Assembly: GCA_005882525.1 (NCBI GenBank) | Contig: VBGO01000014.1 | Location: forward strand, 1 to 14,554 | Direction of reading: 5' to 3' | Source of the DNA: Chloroflexota bacterium | Lineage (GTDB): Bacteria > Chloroflexota > Dormibacteria > CF-121 | Length of the DNA stretch: 14,554 nt | In this document: positions 1 to 7,225 of the stretch, in pieces | Numbering within the stretch: the first letter of the stretch is position 1 | How the letters are laid out: each line of letters opens with the position of its first letter | Notes under the pieces: generated by a model | The model's database searches: none | Seen by the model: the letters and a program-made list of their open reading frames with translations, nothing else | Told to the model about the DNA's origin: nothing | Translations under genes and position numbers: made by a program

Positions 1-2
1 TG

Positions 3-317
3 AAATGCCTGGGCGGCGACCTGCAATGCCGTCTCTGGTTGCGCTCCCGCGACGAGGAGGAGAAAGCCCGCGCCGCCGGATTCGAGGACCTGCGCCGCGT
101 CTACGCCGTCGATGACCTGGTCAGGGGCGAGGACGTCGCGTTCGCCGCTACCGGTGTGACCGACGGCGAATTCTTGCATGGCGTGATCTATCACCACTTC
201 TGGGCGGAGACCGAATCCATGGTTTTCCGCAGCAAGAGCGGGACCGTCCGGCACCTGAATGCCAAGCACCATTACGCGCTCAAGTCGGTTGAAGGCGCAC
301 ACCGGAAAGTCCGATAG
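3..317 (+). CDS. glpX: Class II fructose-1,6-bisphosphatase, C-terminal part (5' end outside the window)
   Basis: This is the last ~104 residues of a GlpX-type (class II) fructose-1,6-bisphosphatase, which hydrolyses fructose-1,6-bisphosphate to fructose-6-phosphate in cytoplasmic gluconeogenesis. The frame is open from base 3 to the TAG at 315-317, with no in-frame stop before the window edge, so the gene begins to the left. The call rests on family-like C-terminal segments: a KCLGGDLQ stretch at the left edge, a DDLV segment, the block FAATGVTDGEFLHGV, and a closing FRSKSGTVRHL stretch followed by a lysine- and histidine-rich end. The metal- and substrate-binding N-terminal motifs lie outside the window. 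The TTG at position 39 is not a credible start because family-like sequence continues upstream of it. I see no clear terminator after the stop, and the next gene has its own promoter-like site. Identification is from memory of the family pattern. Confidence 0.8.
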   Translation, partial: KCLGGDLQCRLWLRSRDEEEKARAAGFEDLRRVYAVDDLVRGEDVAFAATGVTDGEFLHGVIYHHFWAETESMVFRSKSGTVRHLNAKHHYALKSVEGAHRKVR

Positions 318-353
318 GGTTCTGGACAAATTGTGCAAATGTTGATGATCCGT

Positions 354-383
354 TTGACGTGGAGACCAAAAGTCGACTAGACT
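354..383 (+). promoter_or_regulatory. Sigma70-type promoter for the LysM/M23 peptidase gene
   Basis: A -35-like hexamer TTGACG (354-359) and a -10-like hexamer TAGACT (378-383) are separated by 18 bases, in the gap after glpX. The predicted transcription start is near 390, leaving a leader of about 20 bases or less before the peptidase gene. The call comes from sequence matching only. Confidence 0.5.
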
Positions 384-408
384 GGCCCTCGTTTTGTCCG
401 AGGCGCGT

Positions 409-1368
409 GTGAACGCCCCGGCAACCCCGGATTCCACCACGTTTCCCAAGGGGTTGGCGTGGGGAATCCCGAGACTGGCGGCCCACGGGTGGGCCCTGGC
501 GCTGGCGCTGCTGGTGCTGGCCCTGGCTCCCCTGGCATATCGGCAACCGGTGGCCGAGGCTCATGCCACCACGCTCAGCGCGACGGCGCCGTTCAAGACC
601 AGCATCGATGAGGCGTCGCTTAGGGCCCCCTCGACGCCGGCCCAGGCCCGGCAGCTGTCGCCGCTGGTCCACTACGAGGTACAGCCTGGCGACAGTGTTG
701 ACAGCATCGCCGCGCGCGGCGGCATCACCGTTGACACACTCGTGCAGATCAATCGTCTCGCCTGGCCGCCACTCGTGGCGCCGGGCCGGCGCCTACTCGT
801 TCCGCCGATCGATGGCACGCTGGTCAGCGTTGGTTCGGATCAGAGTCTGAGCACCGTCGCCGTGAAGTTTCGCGTTGATCCAACGGCGCTCCGGACTGTC
901 AATGGTCTTGGCCCGGGTGCCGCGCTGCCGTCTCAACTTTTCATCCCGGCCTTAAAAACGGATGACCTGGCACGGCTCGCCGCACCATCCGAGCCCGGCG
1001 GAAACCGCCAGCATCTCGTTCGCTTCGCCTGGCCGACCCACGGGACGATCACCCAGTATTTCTGGGAATACCACCCCGGCATCGATATCGCGAACGAGGT
1101 CGGAACCCCCGAGGTTGCGGCCGACGGCGGGCAGGTCGTGTTTGCCGGCTGGGGATCGTATGGCATCTATGTCGAGATCGACCACGGCAACGGCTTCCAC
1201 ACGATCTATGCGCACATGTCGGCGGTGCTGGTCAGTGCCGGCCAGCGGGTCACCCAGGGCGAGCGGATCGGCTTGATGGGGGCGACCGGCTGGGCGACCG
1301 GACCGCACCTGCATTTCGAGATCCGCTTCCACGGCGTCCCCCAGAATCCGATCGATCTCCTTTCTTAG
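409..1368 (+). CDS. Membrane-anchored LysM / M23-family peptidoglycan peptidase
   Basis: A probable cell-wall hydrolase or hydrolase-like regulator acting outside the membrane. Numbered from the GTG start, residues ~27-44 form a hydrophobic segment (signal anchor or signal peptide). It is followed by an Ala/Pro/Thr-rich linker, a LysM domain (~88-132, with VQPGDSVDSIA), a weaker second LysM-like repeat (~138-182), and a C-terminal M23 (lysostaphin/NlpD type) domain (~206-319). The M23 zinc and catalytic residues are present: HPGID (H222, D226), YAH (H269) and HLHFE (H300, H302), so an active metallopeptidase is expected, in contrast to degenerate EnvC/NlpD forms. I chose GTG 409 because GAGG at 400-403 sits five bases upstream; a TTG at 394 would add five residues and be almost leaderless. 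The gene follows its own promoter-like site and is 23 bases from the radical SAM gene, so the two may be co-transcribed. The substrate bond is not deducible. Confidence 0.85.
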   Translation: MNAPATPDSTTFPKGLAWGIPRLAAHGWALALALLVLALAPLAYRQPVAEAHATTLSATAPFKTSIDEASLRAPSTPAQARQLSPLVHYEVQPGDSVDSIAARGGITVDTLVQINRLAWPPLVAPGRRLLVPPIDGTLVSVGSDQSLSTVAVKFRVDPTALRTVNGLGPGAALPSQLFIPALKTDDLARLAAPSEPGGNRQHLVRFAWPTHGTITQYFWEYHPGIDIANEVGTPEVAADGGQVVFAGWGSYGIYVEIDHGNGFHTIYAHMSAVLVSAGQRVTQGERIGLMGATGWATGPHLHFEIRFHGVPQNPIDLLS

Positions 1369-1391
1369 GCAAGCCGGATAAGGTAGGGGGC

Positions 1392-2657
1392 GTGCAGCGC
1401 CTTCTCTACGCCACCGCCGACGGACAGCTGCGCGCGCATGGCTCGCTGCGGGCGGTTGCGCGCAGTGGCTGGGAGATCGGGCCGCCCGACCGGCTGATCC
1501 CGCTGCCGGACGGCGCCACCTTGGTGCACCTGCCGGGTCGGAGCCCCCTCGCGCGCACGGCTCGCGGTGAGACCGTTCCCATGGAGGAGGACGGGGCCGT
1601 CGCGGTCGCCGCCGTCATGCCCCCCGGATATCTGCGCACCCTGCTACCCGCCTACGTCGACGGCGCCGACGCCGCGGTGCTGCCGCTCTATGGTTACGCC
1701 GCCGTCGCCGACGTCGATGGCGCGCCGCACGTCGCCGGCTTGGGGACGGATCGCTGGAGCGCATGGGATCCGCAGGCCGAGGATCGGCAGCGGATCGGGC
1801 CGGCGATCCGTGCCGCCGGTCGCGCCCTCCCGGACAACCGGCTCGTCCAGCACCTGGCGACCTGCGCGACCGACTATCGCTGCCTCACCGCCCAGAATCT
1901 ATTCCTGCGACGTGGCGAAGGTGCCATTCCGGTTTCGCCCGCGTGCAACGCCGCGTGCCTCGGCTGTATCTCCGAGCAATGGGGCGACGTCCCATCGCCG
2001 CAGACGCGCATGGGGTTTGCGCCGACGGCACCCGAAATCGCCGAGCTGGCGGGGTGGCATCTCAGCGCGGACGAGGCAAGCTTCATCAGCTACGGCCAGG
2101 GCTGCGAAGGTGAGCCGCTAACTCGTGGGGCGGCCCTGGTCGAGGCTACCCGCCGGATCCGGGCGGCGGCGCCGGCGGCCACGATTCACATCAATACGAA
2201 CGCTTCCCGCCCTGACGTCCTACGCCGCCTGGTGGACGCCGGCCTCAACTCGATCCGCATCAGCATTTTCAGCCTCGACGACGCTCGCTTTCGGGCCTAC
2301 TACCGGCCAGTCGGTTATGGGCTGGACCAGGTGGCGGAGTGCGCGGAGGTCGTTGCCGGGTCGGGCGGGCAGGTGACGATCAACCTGCTGACCTTTCCGG
2401 GGATCAGCGATGCGCGACCCGAGATCGAGGCGCTCGTCGCCTTCATCGAGCGGCACGGTGTGCACCAGGTCCAGCTCCGAAGCCTCAATGTCGATCCGCA
2501 CTGGCTGCTCGCCCGGATCCCGGTTCAGACGCGTGGCATCGGCATGCGAGCCTTCGTCAAGGAACTGGCGGCCCGGTGCCCCCACCTGCAGCTGGGCAAT
2601 TTCACCCGACCCTGGAGGGTGATTGAAAGATCTCCCGCCTGGGCATCCTCTAAATAA
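1392..2657 (+). CDS. Radical SAM enzyme of unrecognised function, with ~170-residue N-terminal domain
   Basis: 421 residues. The central part is a radical SAM domain: the cluster motif CNAACLGC (C185, C189, C192; CX3CX2C) follows VSPA, and a glycine-rich GQGCEGEP segment (235-242) resembles the 'GGEP' SAM-binding motif. The following segments (IHINTNAS, LNSIRISIFS, VTINLLTFPG) look like the alternating strands of a partial TIM barrel. Residues 1-170 precede the cluster and contain LIPLPDGATLVHLPGR (35-50); I recognise no domain there. No cysteine-rich C-terminal cluster is visible, so SPASM/twitch auxiliary clusters are unlikely. A reductive SAM cleavage mechanism follows from the family, but substrate and pathway are unknown. 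The start is GTG with a G-rich purine run just upstream. The TAA stop shares one base with the ATG of the M50 protease gene, which suggests translational coupling. Similar uncharacterised radical SAM proteins with this N-terminal motif exist in other bacteria, by memory only. Confidence 0.85.
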   Translation: MQRLLYATADGQLRAHGSLRAVARSGWEIGPPDRLIPLPDGATLVHLPGRSPLARTARGETVPMEEDGAVAVAAVMPPGYLRTLLPAYVDGADAAVLPLYGYAAVADVDGAPHVAGLGTDRWSAWDPQAEDRQRIGPAIRAAGRALPDNRLVQHLATCATDYRCLTAQNLFLRRGEGAIPVSPACNAACLGCISEQWGDVPSPQTRMGFAPTAPEIAELAGWHLSADEASFISYGQGCEGEPLTRGAALVEATRRIRAAAPAATIHINTNASRPDVLRRLVDAGLNSIRISIFSLDDARFRAYYRPVGYGLDQVAECAEVVAGSGGQVTINLLTFPGISDARPEIEALVAFIERHGVHQVQLRSLNVDPHWLLARIPVQTRGIGMRAFVKELAARCPHLQLGNFTRPWRVIERSPAWASSK

Positions 2658-3520
2658 TGGCGGACCTCTACCCGCGTAACAGCGACCCCAACTATGGCGG
2701 TGGGGCGGACTACGGCTTTGGCACCGATCGCCCGGTCCAGGCGGATATCCCGGCGCAAGGGCCGCCGGTACGTCGGGGACAGGGCGGACTGGCCACCGGT
2801 GCCCTGGCACTGCTCGGCCTGCTGCTCAAATTCAAGGGCCTCGCCTTGACCCTGGTGTCGACTGGCGTCACCGCCCTGCTCTATGCGCAGCTCTTTGGTT
2901 GGGCGTTCGGCGTCGGCATCGTGCTCTTGATCCTGGTCCATGAGAGCGGCCACGTGGTGGTCGCACGGATCATGGGCATGCCGGTCACGCTGCCCGTCAT
3001 GATCCCGTTCCTTGGCGCCTTCGTCAGCATGAAACAGCAACCTCGCACCGTCGCCCAGGAATCCGTCATGGCGATCGGCGGTCCGGTCCTGGGGTCGATC
3101 GCGGCGGGCCTGTGCTACCTCGGCTACCTGGAAACGCCCGACTCGAGCACCGGTCAGCTGCTAAGAGCGCTGGCCTACTTCGGCTTCCTGATCAACCTGT
3201 TCAACCTGATCCCGGTCACGCCCCTCGACGGCGGCCGTGTCACGTCCTTGCTGTCCAAATGGTTCAACGTGGCCGGACTCGCGATCGCGGCGGGGCTGCT
3301 GCTATTCGAAATCCAGGCCGGGGACACGGTGAGCCCAGTGCTCTTCCTGGTCTTGATCTTCGGCGCCTTCGCTACCTATCAGCGGTTTCGATCGACCATC
3401 CTCAACCCCGCGTATTACGCAGTTGACGCTCAGACCAAGGTCATCGTCGGATCGCTCTACCTCGCGCTGCTCTTCGCCCTTGGACTGGGCATGCTCCAGA
3501 CCTCGGCAATCTTGAGATAG
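2657..3520 (+). CDS. M50-family site-2-type intramembrane metalloprotease
   Basis: 287 residues and polytopic. The zinc motif HESGH (H95, E96, H99) lies in a hydrophobic segment, and the second M50 motif NLIPVTPLDGGR (183-194, D191 the likely third ligand) is about 85 residues on, as expected for site-2 proteases. About six hydrophobic segments can be seen. Residues 1-45 form a hydrophilic tail rich in Tyr, Gly, Pro and Asp with no recognised domain, and there is no PDZ domain between the two motifs, unlike RseP. The protein should cleave transmembrane or membrane-associated substrates, but the substrate cannot be deduced because no anti-sigma factor is adjacent. The ATG overlaps the upstream radical SAM stop by one base, so the two are probably translated together. 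rpmE follows after 12 bases. Confidence 0.88.
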   Translation: MADLYPRNSDPNYGGGADYGFGTDRPVQADIPAQGPPVRRGQGGLATGALALLGLLLKFKGLALTLVSTGVTALLYAQLFGWAFGVGIVLLILVHESGHVVVARIMGMPVTLPVMIPFLGAFVSMKQQPRTVAQESVMAIGGPVLGSIAAGLCYLGYLETPDSSTGQLLRALAYFGFLINLFNLIPVTPLDGGRVTSLLSKWFNVAGLAIAAGLLLFEIQAGDTVSPVLFLVLIFGAFATYQRFRSTILNPAYYAVDAQTKVIVGSLYLALLFALGLGMLQTSAILR

Positions 3521-3523
3521 AAT
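3518..3523 (+). promoter_or_regulatory. Possible -10 element before rpmE
   Basis: TAGAAT overlaps the stop codon of the M50 gene and ends nine bases before the GTG of rpmE. Transcription from it would start within about three bases of the start codon, giving a nearly leaderless mRNA. No convincing -35 is present at 16-18 bases upstream, so this is tentative. Confidence 0.25.
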
Positions 3524-3532
3524 GGGGAACCC

Positions 3533-3739
3533 GTGAAAGCCACCATCCATCCGACTTACTACCACGACGCCACGGTGGTCTGCCTTTGTGGCAATAAGTT
3601 CGTCACCGGCTCGACCCAAAAAGAGCTCAAGACCGAGGTCTGCTCGGTGTGCCACCCCTTCTTCAGCGGCCAGCAGCGGATTGTGGATACCCAGGGCCGC
3701 GTCGACCGTTTCCAGCAGCGCCAGCAGCGGAAGAGATAA
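3533..3739 (+). CDS. rpmE: 50S ribosomal protein L31, zinc-binding (C+) form
   Basis: 68 residues, the normal length for bL31. The sequence follows the family closely: MKATIHPTYY at the N-terminus, then CLCGNKFVTGST, then EVCSVCHPFFSGQQR and DTQGRVDRF. Four cysteines (C17, C19, C37, C40) give the zinc-binding 'C+' version rather than the cysteine-free paralogue used under zinc starvation. The C-terminus is a short Gln/Arg-rich basic tail. L31 sits on the central protuberance of the large subunit and helps form intersubunit bridges. The start is GTG, with GGGGA five to nine bases upstream as a weak ribosome binding site. It is the first gene of the translation block that continues with a DUF1385 gene, prfA and prmC. 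Confidence 0.96.
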   Translation: MKATIHPTYYHDATVVCLCGNKFVTGSTQKELKTEVCSVCHPFFSGQQRIVDTQGRVDRFQQRQQRKR

Positions 3740-3754
3740 CCTCCGCGGCCGTTG

Positions 3755-3777
3755 AGCCCTGTGTGGCCGGCAGGGTT
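3755..3777 (+). terminator. Weak hairpin between rpmE and the DUF1385 gene
   Basis: AGCCCTG (3755-3761) can pair with CAGGGTT (3771-3777), including one G-U pair, around a nine-base loop. A competing CGGCC/GGCCG pairing (3746-3750 with 3765-3769) overlaps it. No T-run follows, so termination is doubtful; it may be an attenuator or chance in GC-rich sequence. Confidence 0.2.
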
Positions 3778-3791
3778 GGGCAGGGACTAGG

Positions 3792-4685
3792 ATGAGCGCG
3801 GCGGTGAGCCAGGAGAAGTTCTTCTACGGCGGTCAGGCCGTCCTCGAGGGCGTGATGATGCGCGGCCGGACTACGTATGCCGTGGCCGTCCGCCGCCCTG
3901 ACGGTGAGATCGAGATCCTGCGCGAGCGGCTACGCTCCATCATCTATACGCATCCGGTCTGGAAGTTGCCGCTGCTCCGCGGCCTCGCCGGCCTCTGGGA
4001 GCAGCTCCACCTCGGGATGAAGGCGCTCATGTGGTCGGCGAACATCCAGGCGGCCGCCGAGCAGGTCGAGCTGAGCGCGAATGCCATCCGGATCACGATG
4101 GGCATCGCCGTCGTCGGCGCCTTGCTCTTCTTCCTCGGGGTGCCCCTACTGGCCGCCGGGTTTTTGAGCCGTGGCCATGGGAGCCTGTTCTTCGGGGTGG
4201 TCGACGGCGTCGTCCGGATCGCTCTGCTGTTGCTCTACCTCTATGCGATTTCCTTCAAGGCCGAGATCGCGCGCCTCTTCGCCTACCATGGCGCCGAGCA
4301 CAAGACGATCAACGCCTTCGAGGCCGAGCTGCCGCTCGACGTGCCCAATGTCCGGACCCAGAGCACGCTGCACCCGCGCTGCGGCACCGGATTCTTGCTC
4401 GCTGTCATGGTCGTCAGTGCCTTCGTGTTCGGATTGGTCGGGCGTCCGGCATTGCCGCTGTTGCTCCTTTCGCGGATCGTGCTGATCCCGCTGATTGCGA
4501 TGCTCGCCTACGAGTTCATTCGGTTTGCCGGCCGGCATCGCAAGAATCCGATCGTGAAAGTTCTGATCGTGCCCTTCCTGCTCACCCAGAAGCTCACCAC
4601 CCGCGAGCCGGACGACGGTCAGCTCGAAGTGGCGCTGGCCGCCTTCCAGGCGGCCCGCCAAGAGGAGAAAGAGGCCGCCGCCTGA
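3792..4685 (+). CDS. yqhQ: DUF1385 / YqhQ-family membrane protein
   Basis: 297 residues, matching the DUF1385 family (Bacillus subtilis YqhQ). Diagnostic segments are GGQAVLEGVMMR (13-24) at the N-terminus, YTHPVWKLPLLRG (52-64), YHGAEHKTINAFE (165-177) and HPRCGTGFLL (194-203). Hydrophobic stretches at about 101-124, 133-155, 199-217 and 221-243 indicate at least four membrane segments; the charged C-terminal tail should be cytoplasmic. The biochemical role of the family is not established. The invariant His, Glu and Cys residues in the HGAEH and HPRCGT motifs suggest a metal- or catalysis-related site, which is inference. The gene commonly sits beside rpmE and prfA in Gram-positive-type and Chloroflexota genomes, and here its TGA shares one base with the prfA ATG, implying translational coupling. 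Confidence 0.92.
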   Translation: MSAAVSQEKFFYGGQAVLEGVMMRGRTTYAVAVRRPDGEIEILRERLRSIIYTHPVWKLPLLRGLAGLWEQLHLGMKALMWSANIQAAAEQVELSANAIRITMGIAVVGALLFFLGVPLLAAGFLSRGHGSLFFGVVDGVVRIALLLLYLYAISFKAEIARLFAYHGAEHKTINAFEAELPLDVPNVRTQSTLHPRCGTGFLLAVMVVSAFVFGLVGRPALPLLLLSRIVLIPLIAMLAYEFIRFAGRHRKNPIVKVLIVPFLLTQKLTTREPDDGQLEVALAAFQAARQEEKEAAA

Positions 4686-5785
4686 TGTTCGAACAGCTTG
4701 AAGCCGTTCGGACGCGCTACCAGGCGATCACCGAGCGGCTGGCGGACCCCAAGGTTCACGCTGACCTCAAGGAACTCCAGCGCCTGGGCAAGGAGCAGGC
4801 GCAGCTGCGGGACCTGGTGCAACTCTATGAGTCGTACCGACGTGCCGAACGTGGGATGACGGAGGCGCGCGAGCTGGCCGACCACGAGCGAGATCCCGAG
4901 ATGCAGACCTACGCGCGGCAGGAGTTCGAGAAGCAACAGGCGGAACGCGACCGCCTCGAAAGTGAGCTCAACCTCGCGCTGGTGCCGAAGGATCCCACCG
5001 ACGACAAGGACGTGATCGTCGAGATTCGCCAGGGGACCGGTGGGGATGAGGCCGGATTGTTTGCCGCCGACCTGTTTCGGATGTATAGCCGTTATGCCGA
5101 GTCGCGGCGGTGGAAGGTCGACCTGCTCTCAGAGAACGTGACCGAGCGCGGGGGCTTCAAAGAGGTGGTCTTCGAGATTCGCGGTCGAGGCGCTTATTCG
5201 CGGCTCAAATTCGAGAACGGGGTCCACCGCGTGCAGCGGGTGCCCGAGACTGAGGCGCAGGGTCGCATTCACACCTCGACGGCCACCGTCGTGGTCTTGC
5301 CGGAGGCCGAGGAGGTCGATGTCGCGATCAACCCGGACCGGCTCAAGGTCGACGTCTTCCGCTCCGGTGGCCACGGTGGGCAGAGCGTCAACACGACGGA
5401 CTCGGCGGTCCGTCTCACCTACACGCCCGAGGATGGCTCTCCGCCGATCGTGGTCACCTGCCAGGACGAGCGCTCGCAGCTCAAGAACAAGGCGAAGGCG
5501 GAAAAGGTGCTCATGGCCCGCCTGTTCGACCGCCAGATGGCACAGCAGCACGCGGCGCTCACTGAGGTGCGGCGCTCGGCGGTCGGCTCCGGTGACCGTA
5601 GTGAGAAGGTCCGAACATACAACTATCCAGAGGGACGGATCACCGACCACCGGATCGATTTCAAGTACTACAAGCTGCCCCAGTTCGTCGAGGCCGGCGA
5701 TCTCGACCCGGTGATCGACCGGCTGATCGCCTGGGACCAGGCCAACCGTTTGAGCGAGCCGGCGCCGAATGGCGCCCGCGCCTGA
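4685..5785 (+). CDS. prfA: Peptide chain release factor 1
   Basis: 366 residues, normal for RF1. It recognises UAA and UAG in the ribosomal A site and triggers peptidyl-tRNA hydrolysis. The N-terminal ~100 residues are a coiled-coil-like helical domain. The stop-codon reading tripeptide is PET (187-189, in RVPETEAQGRIHTS), the P-x-T form of RF1 and not the SPF of RF2. The catalytic GGQ is at 231-233 within SGGHGGQSVN. Q233 is the residue methylated by PrmC, encoded immediately downstream. The open frame extends upstream to 4031 inside the DUF1385 gene, but the family N-terminus matches the ATG at 4685, which overlaps the upstream TGA by one base. The 3' end overlaps prmC by 17 bases. Confidence 0.97.
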   Translation: MFEQLEAVRTRYQAITERLADPKVHADLKELQRLGKEQAQLRDLVQLYESYRRAERGMTEARELADHERDPEMQTYARQEFEKQQAERDRLESELNLALVPKDPTDDKDVIVEIRQGTGGDEAGLFAADLFRMYSRYAESRRWKVDLLSENVTERGGFKEVVFEIRGRGAYSRLKFENGVHRVQRVPETEAQGRIHTSTATVVVLPEAEEVDVAINPDRLKVDVFRSGGHGGQSVNTTDSAVRLTYTPEDGSPPIVVTCQDERSQLKNKAKAEKVLMARLFDRQMAQQHAALTEVRRSAVGSGDRSEKVRTYNYPEGRITDHRIDFKYYKLPQFVEAGDLDPVIDRLIAWDQANRLSEPAPNGARA

Positions 5786-6629
5786 CCGCAGCCGGGTCAA
5801 GGCGCAGCTCGCAAAGACGCGAGCAACCCTGGCGACCGCCGGCATCCCCTACGCCTGGCTCGACGCCGAGATCCTCGTCGCGCACGTCCTGCAGAGTTCG
5901 CGCGAGCGGCTCCACAGTCATCCTGAACGGCTGCTGACCGCATCGCAGCGCCGACGTCTCAGCCGGTTGACGGCCCGCCGGGCCGCCCGGGTTCCGGTGC
6001 CGTACCTGACCGGGGAACGCGAGTTCTACGGCCACATGTTGACCGTGACCCCGGCGGTCCTGATTCCGCGGCCGGAGAGCGAGTTGCTGGTCGAGCTGGC
6101 GATCGACTGGTTGCGCACGCATCCGGCAGCGCGGCGGATCATCGACCTGGGCACCGGCAGCGGCGCGGTCGCGATCGCGGTCGCGAAGGCCGCTCCGCGG
6201 GTCCGGATCGTCGCCAGGGATGTCAGCGCGCCGGCGCTGCGGGTGGCGGCCCAGAATATCGCCCGCTTCCGGCTGCGCGGGCGGATTACCACGGTCAAAG
6301 GGGACCTGCTGCGGGGCGCGCTACCTGCGGACCTGATCCTGGCTAACCTTCCCTACATCTCCGAGGCGCAGCGGCGGGTGCGGCCCAGGGAACTCAAGTA
6401 CGAGCCGGCGCTCGCGCTCGATGGGGGCGGTGACGGGCTGTCGCTGATTCGCACGGCATTGACGCTGGCGCCCGCGGTCGTGAAACCGGGCGGCGCCCTG
6501 CTCTTCGAATGCGACCCGGCGCAGACACGCCGCCTGGTTCGCCTGGCCCTGCGTCAGTGGCCCTCTGCTGGGGTGACGGTGCACAAGGACCTGGCCCGAC
6601 GCGACCGGGTGGTCAGGATCCAGACGTGA
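5769..6629 (+). CDS. prmC: Release factor glutamine N5-methyltransferase
   Basis: 286 residues. A helical N-terminal domain (~1-85) is followed by a Rossmann-fold SAM methyltransferase domain. Visible motifs are YLTGEREFYG (79-88), VLIPRPESELLVE (97-109, substrate-binding region), the SAM-binding DLGTGSG (126-132), and D151 at the end of the second strand. The family's NPPY active-site motif, which holds the target glutamine amide, reads NLPY here (193-196): the asparagine and tyrosine are kept and the first proline is replaced by leucine. PrmC methylates the GGQ glutamine of RF1 and RF2, raising their release activity. The gene overlaps prfA by 17 bases and its TGA overlaps the next GTG by four bases, so the three genes are probably one translational unit. 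Confidence 0.94.
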   Translation: MAPAPDRSRVKAQLAKTRATLATAGIPYAWLDAEILVAHVLQSSRERLHSHPERLLTASQRRRLSRLTARRAARVPVPYLTGEREFYGHMLTVTPAVLIPRPESELLVELAIDWLRTHPAARRIIDLGTGSGAVAIAVAKAAPRVRIVARDVSAPALRVAAQNIARFRLRGRITTVKGDLLRGALPADLILANLPYISEAQRRVRPRELKYEPALALDGGGDGLSLIRTALTLAPAVVKPGGALLFECDPAQTRRLVRLALRQWPSAGVTVHKDLARRDRVVRIQT

Positions 6630-7213
6630 TCCCGCGCTGGCCCGCCGACCCGTCGCACCTGGCCGAGGCGGCCGACCGGCTCAGAGCGGGCGCCGTGATC
6701 GCGTTCCCAACCGACACCCTTTACGCCGTCGGGGCCCGCGCCGGTGACCCGGCTGCCGTGCAGCGTCTCTACCAGGTCAAGCATCGCCCCGCCGGGCAAC
6801 CGATGGTCTGGTTGGTGACCGGCCGCGAGCAGGTGGACGCCGCGGCCGTCATCTCATTGGCGGCCGGCAACCTGATGCAACGATTCTGGCCGGGGCCATT
6901 AACGCTGGTCTTGCCCGCCCGCGCGCCGATCACGACGCCGACGATCGCGGTTCGGGCCCCCGACCACGAGGTCGCGCTTGGACTGCTCCGGGCGCTCGCG
7001 GAGCCGATCGCGAGCAGCAGCGCGAACCTGGCGGGGGCGCCGCCGCCAGGCGACGCCGACGCGGTGCTTCGCGGCATGCCCGACGGGCTCGACCTCGTCC
7101 TGGACGGGGGCCCATGCCGCATCGGCCAGCCCTCGACGATCCTCGACCTGAGTGGGACGACGCCCCGCATCCTGCGGCAGGGCGCGATTCCGGCTTCGGA
7201 ACTAATCCCCTGA
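6626..7213 (+). CDS. tsaC: L-threonylcarbamoyladenylate synthase, short Sua5/YrdC/TsaC type
   Basis: 195 residues from the GTG at 6626, consisting essentially of one YrdC domain. The longer Sua5 C-terminal domain is absent. The enzyme makes threonylcarbamoyl-AMP from threonine, bicarbonate and ATP for the t6A37 modification of ANN-decoding tRNAs. Matching segments are AFPTDTLYAVG (26-36), the KHRP pocket (52-55), FWPGPLTLVL (87-96), IAVRAPDH (107-114), IASSSANLAG (128-137) and STILDL. The strand usually written PLxVLV reads PMVWLV (59-64), a mild divergence. An in-frame GTG at 6509 would put 39 residues inside prmC; I prefer 6626 because it forms the typical GTGA overlap with the prmC stop and yields the family N-terminus. 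tsaC beside prfA-prmC is a common arrangement. Confidence 0.92.
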   Translation: MIPRWPADPSHLAEAADRLRAGAVIAFPTDTLYAVGARAGDPAAVQRLYQVKHRPAGQPMVWLVTGREQVDAAAVISLAAGNLMQRFWPGPLTLVLPARAPITTPTIAVRAPDHEVALGLLRALAEPIASSSANLAGAPPPGDADAVLRGMPDGLDLVLDGGPCRIGQPSTILDLSGTTPRILRQGAIPASELIP

Positions 7214-7219
7214 TTCCGC

Positions 7220-7225
7220 GATAAT
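7220..7225 (+). promoter_or_regulatory. Possible -10 element before glyA
   Basis: GATAAT lies in the ten-base gap after the tsaC stop. It overlaps the annotated glyA ATG (7224), and its predicted transcription start, seven bases on, falls on a second in-frame ATG at 7233. That would give a leaderless glyA mRNA lacking three N-terminal residues. No good -35 is seen, so this is tentative. Confidence 0.25.

Noticed and set aside
1369..3540. A RiPP precursor peptide near the radical SAM gene
   Set aside because: Gaps on either side are 23 and 12 bases, with no room for a separate small gene. A precursor outside the neighbourhood cannot be ruled out.
4031..4684. Long open frame continuing upstream of prfA to 4031
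   Set aside because: It is the +2 shadow of the DUF1385 gene, with an Arg/Ala/Gly-rich composition; the RF1 family N-terminus begins at the ATG at 4685.
6509..6625. Earlier in-frame GTG start for tsaC
   Set aside because: It would add 39 residues of Gly/Pro/Arg-rich shadow sequence inside prmC; GTG 6626 gives the usual GTGA overlap and the family N-terminus.
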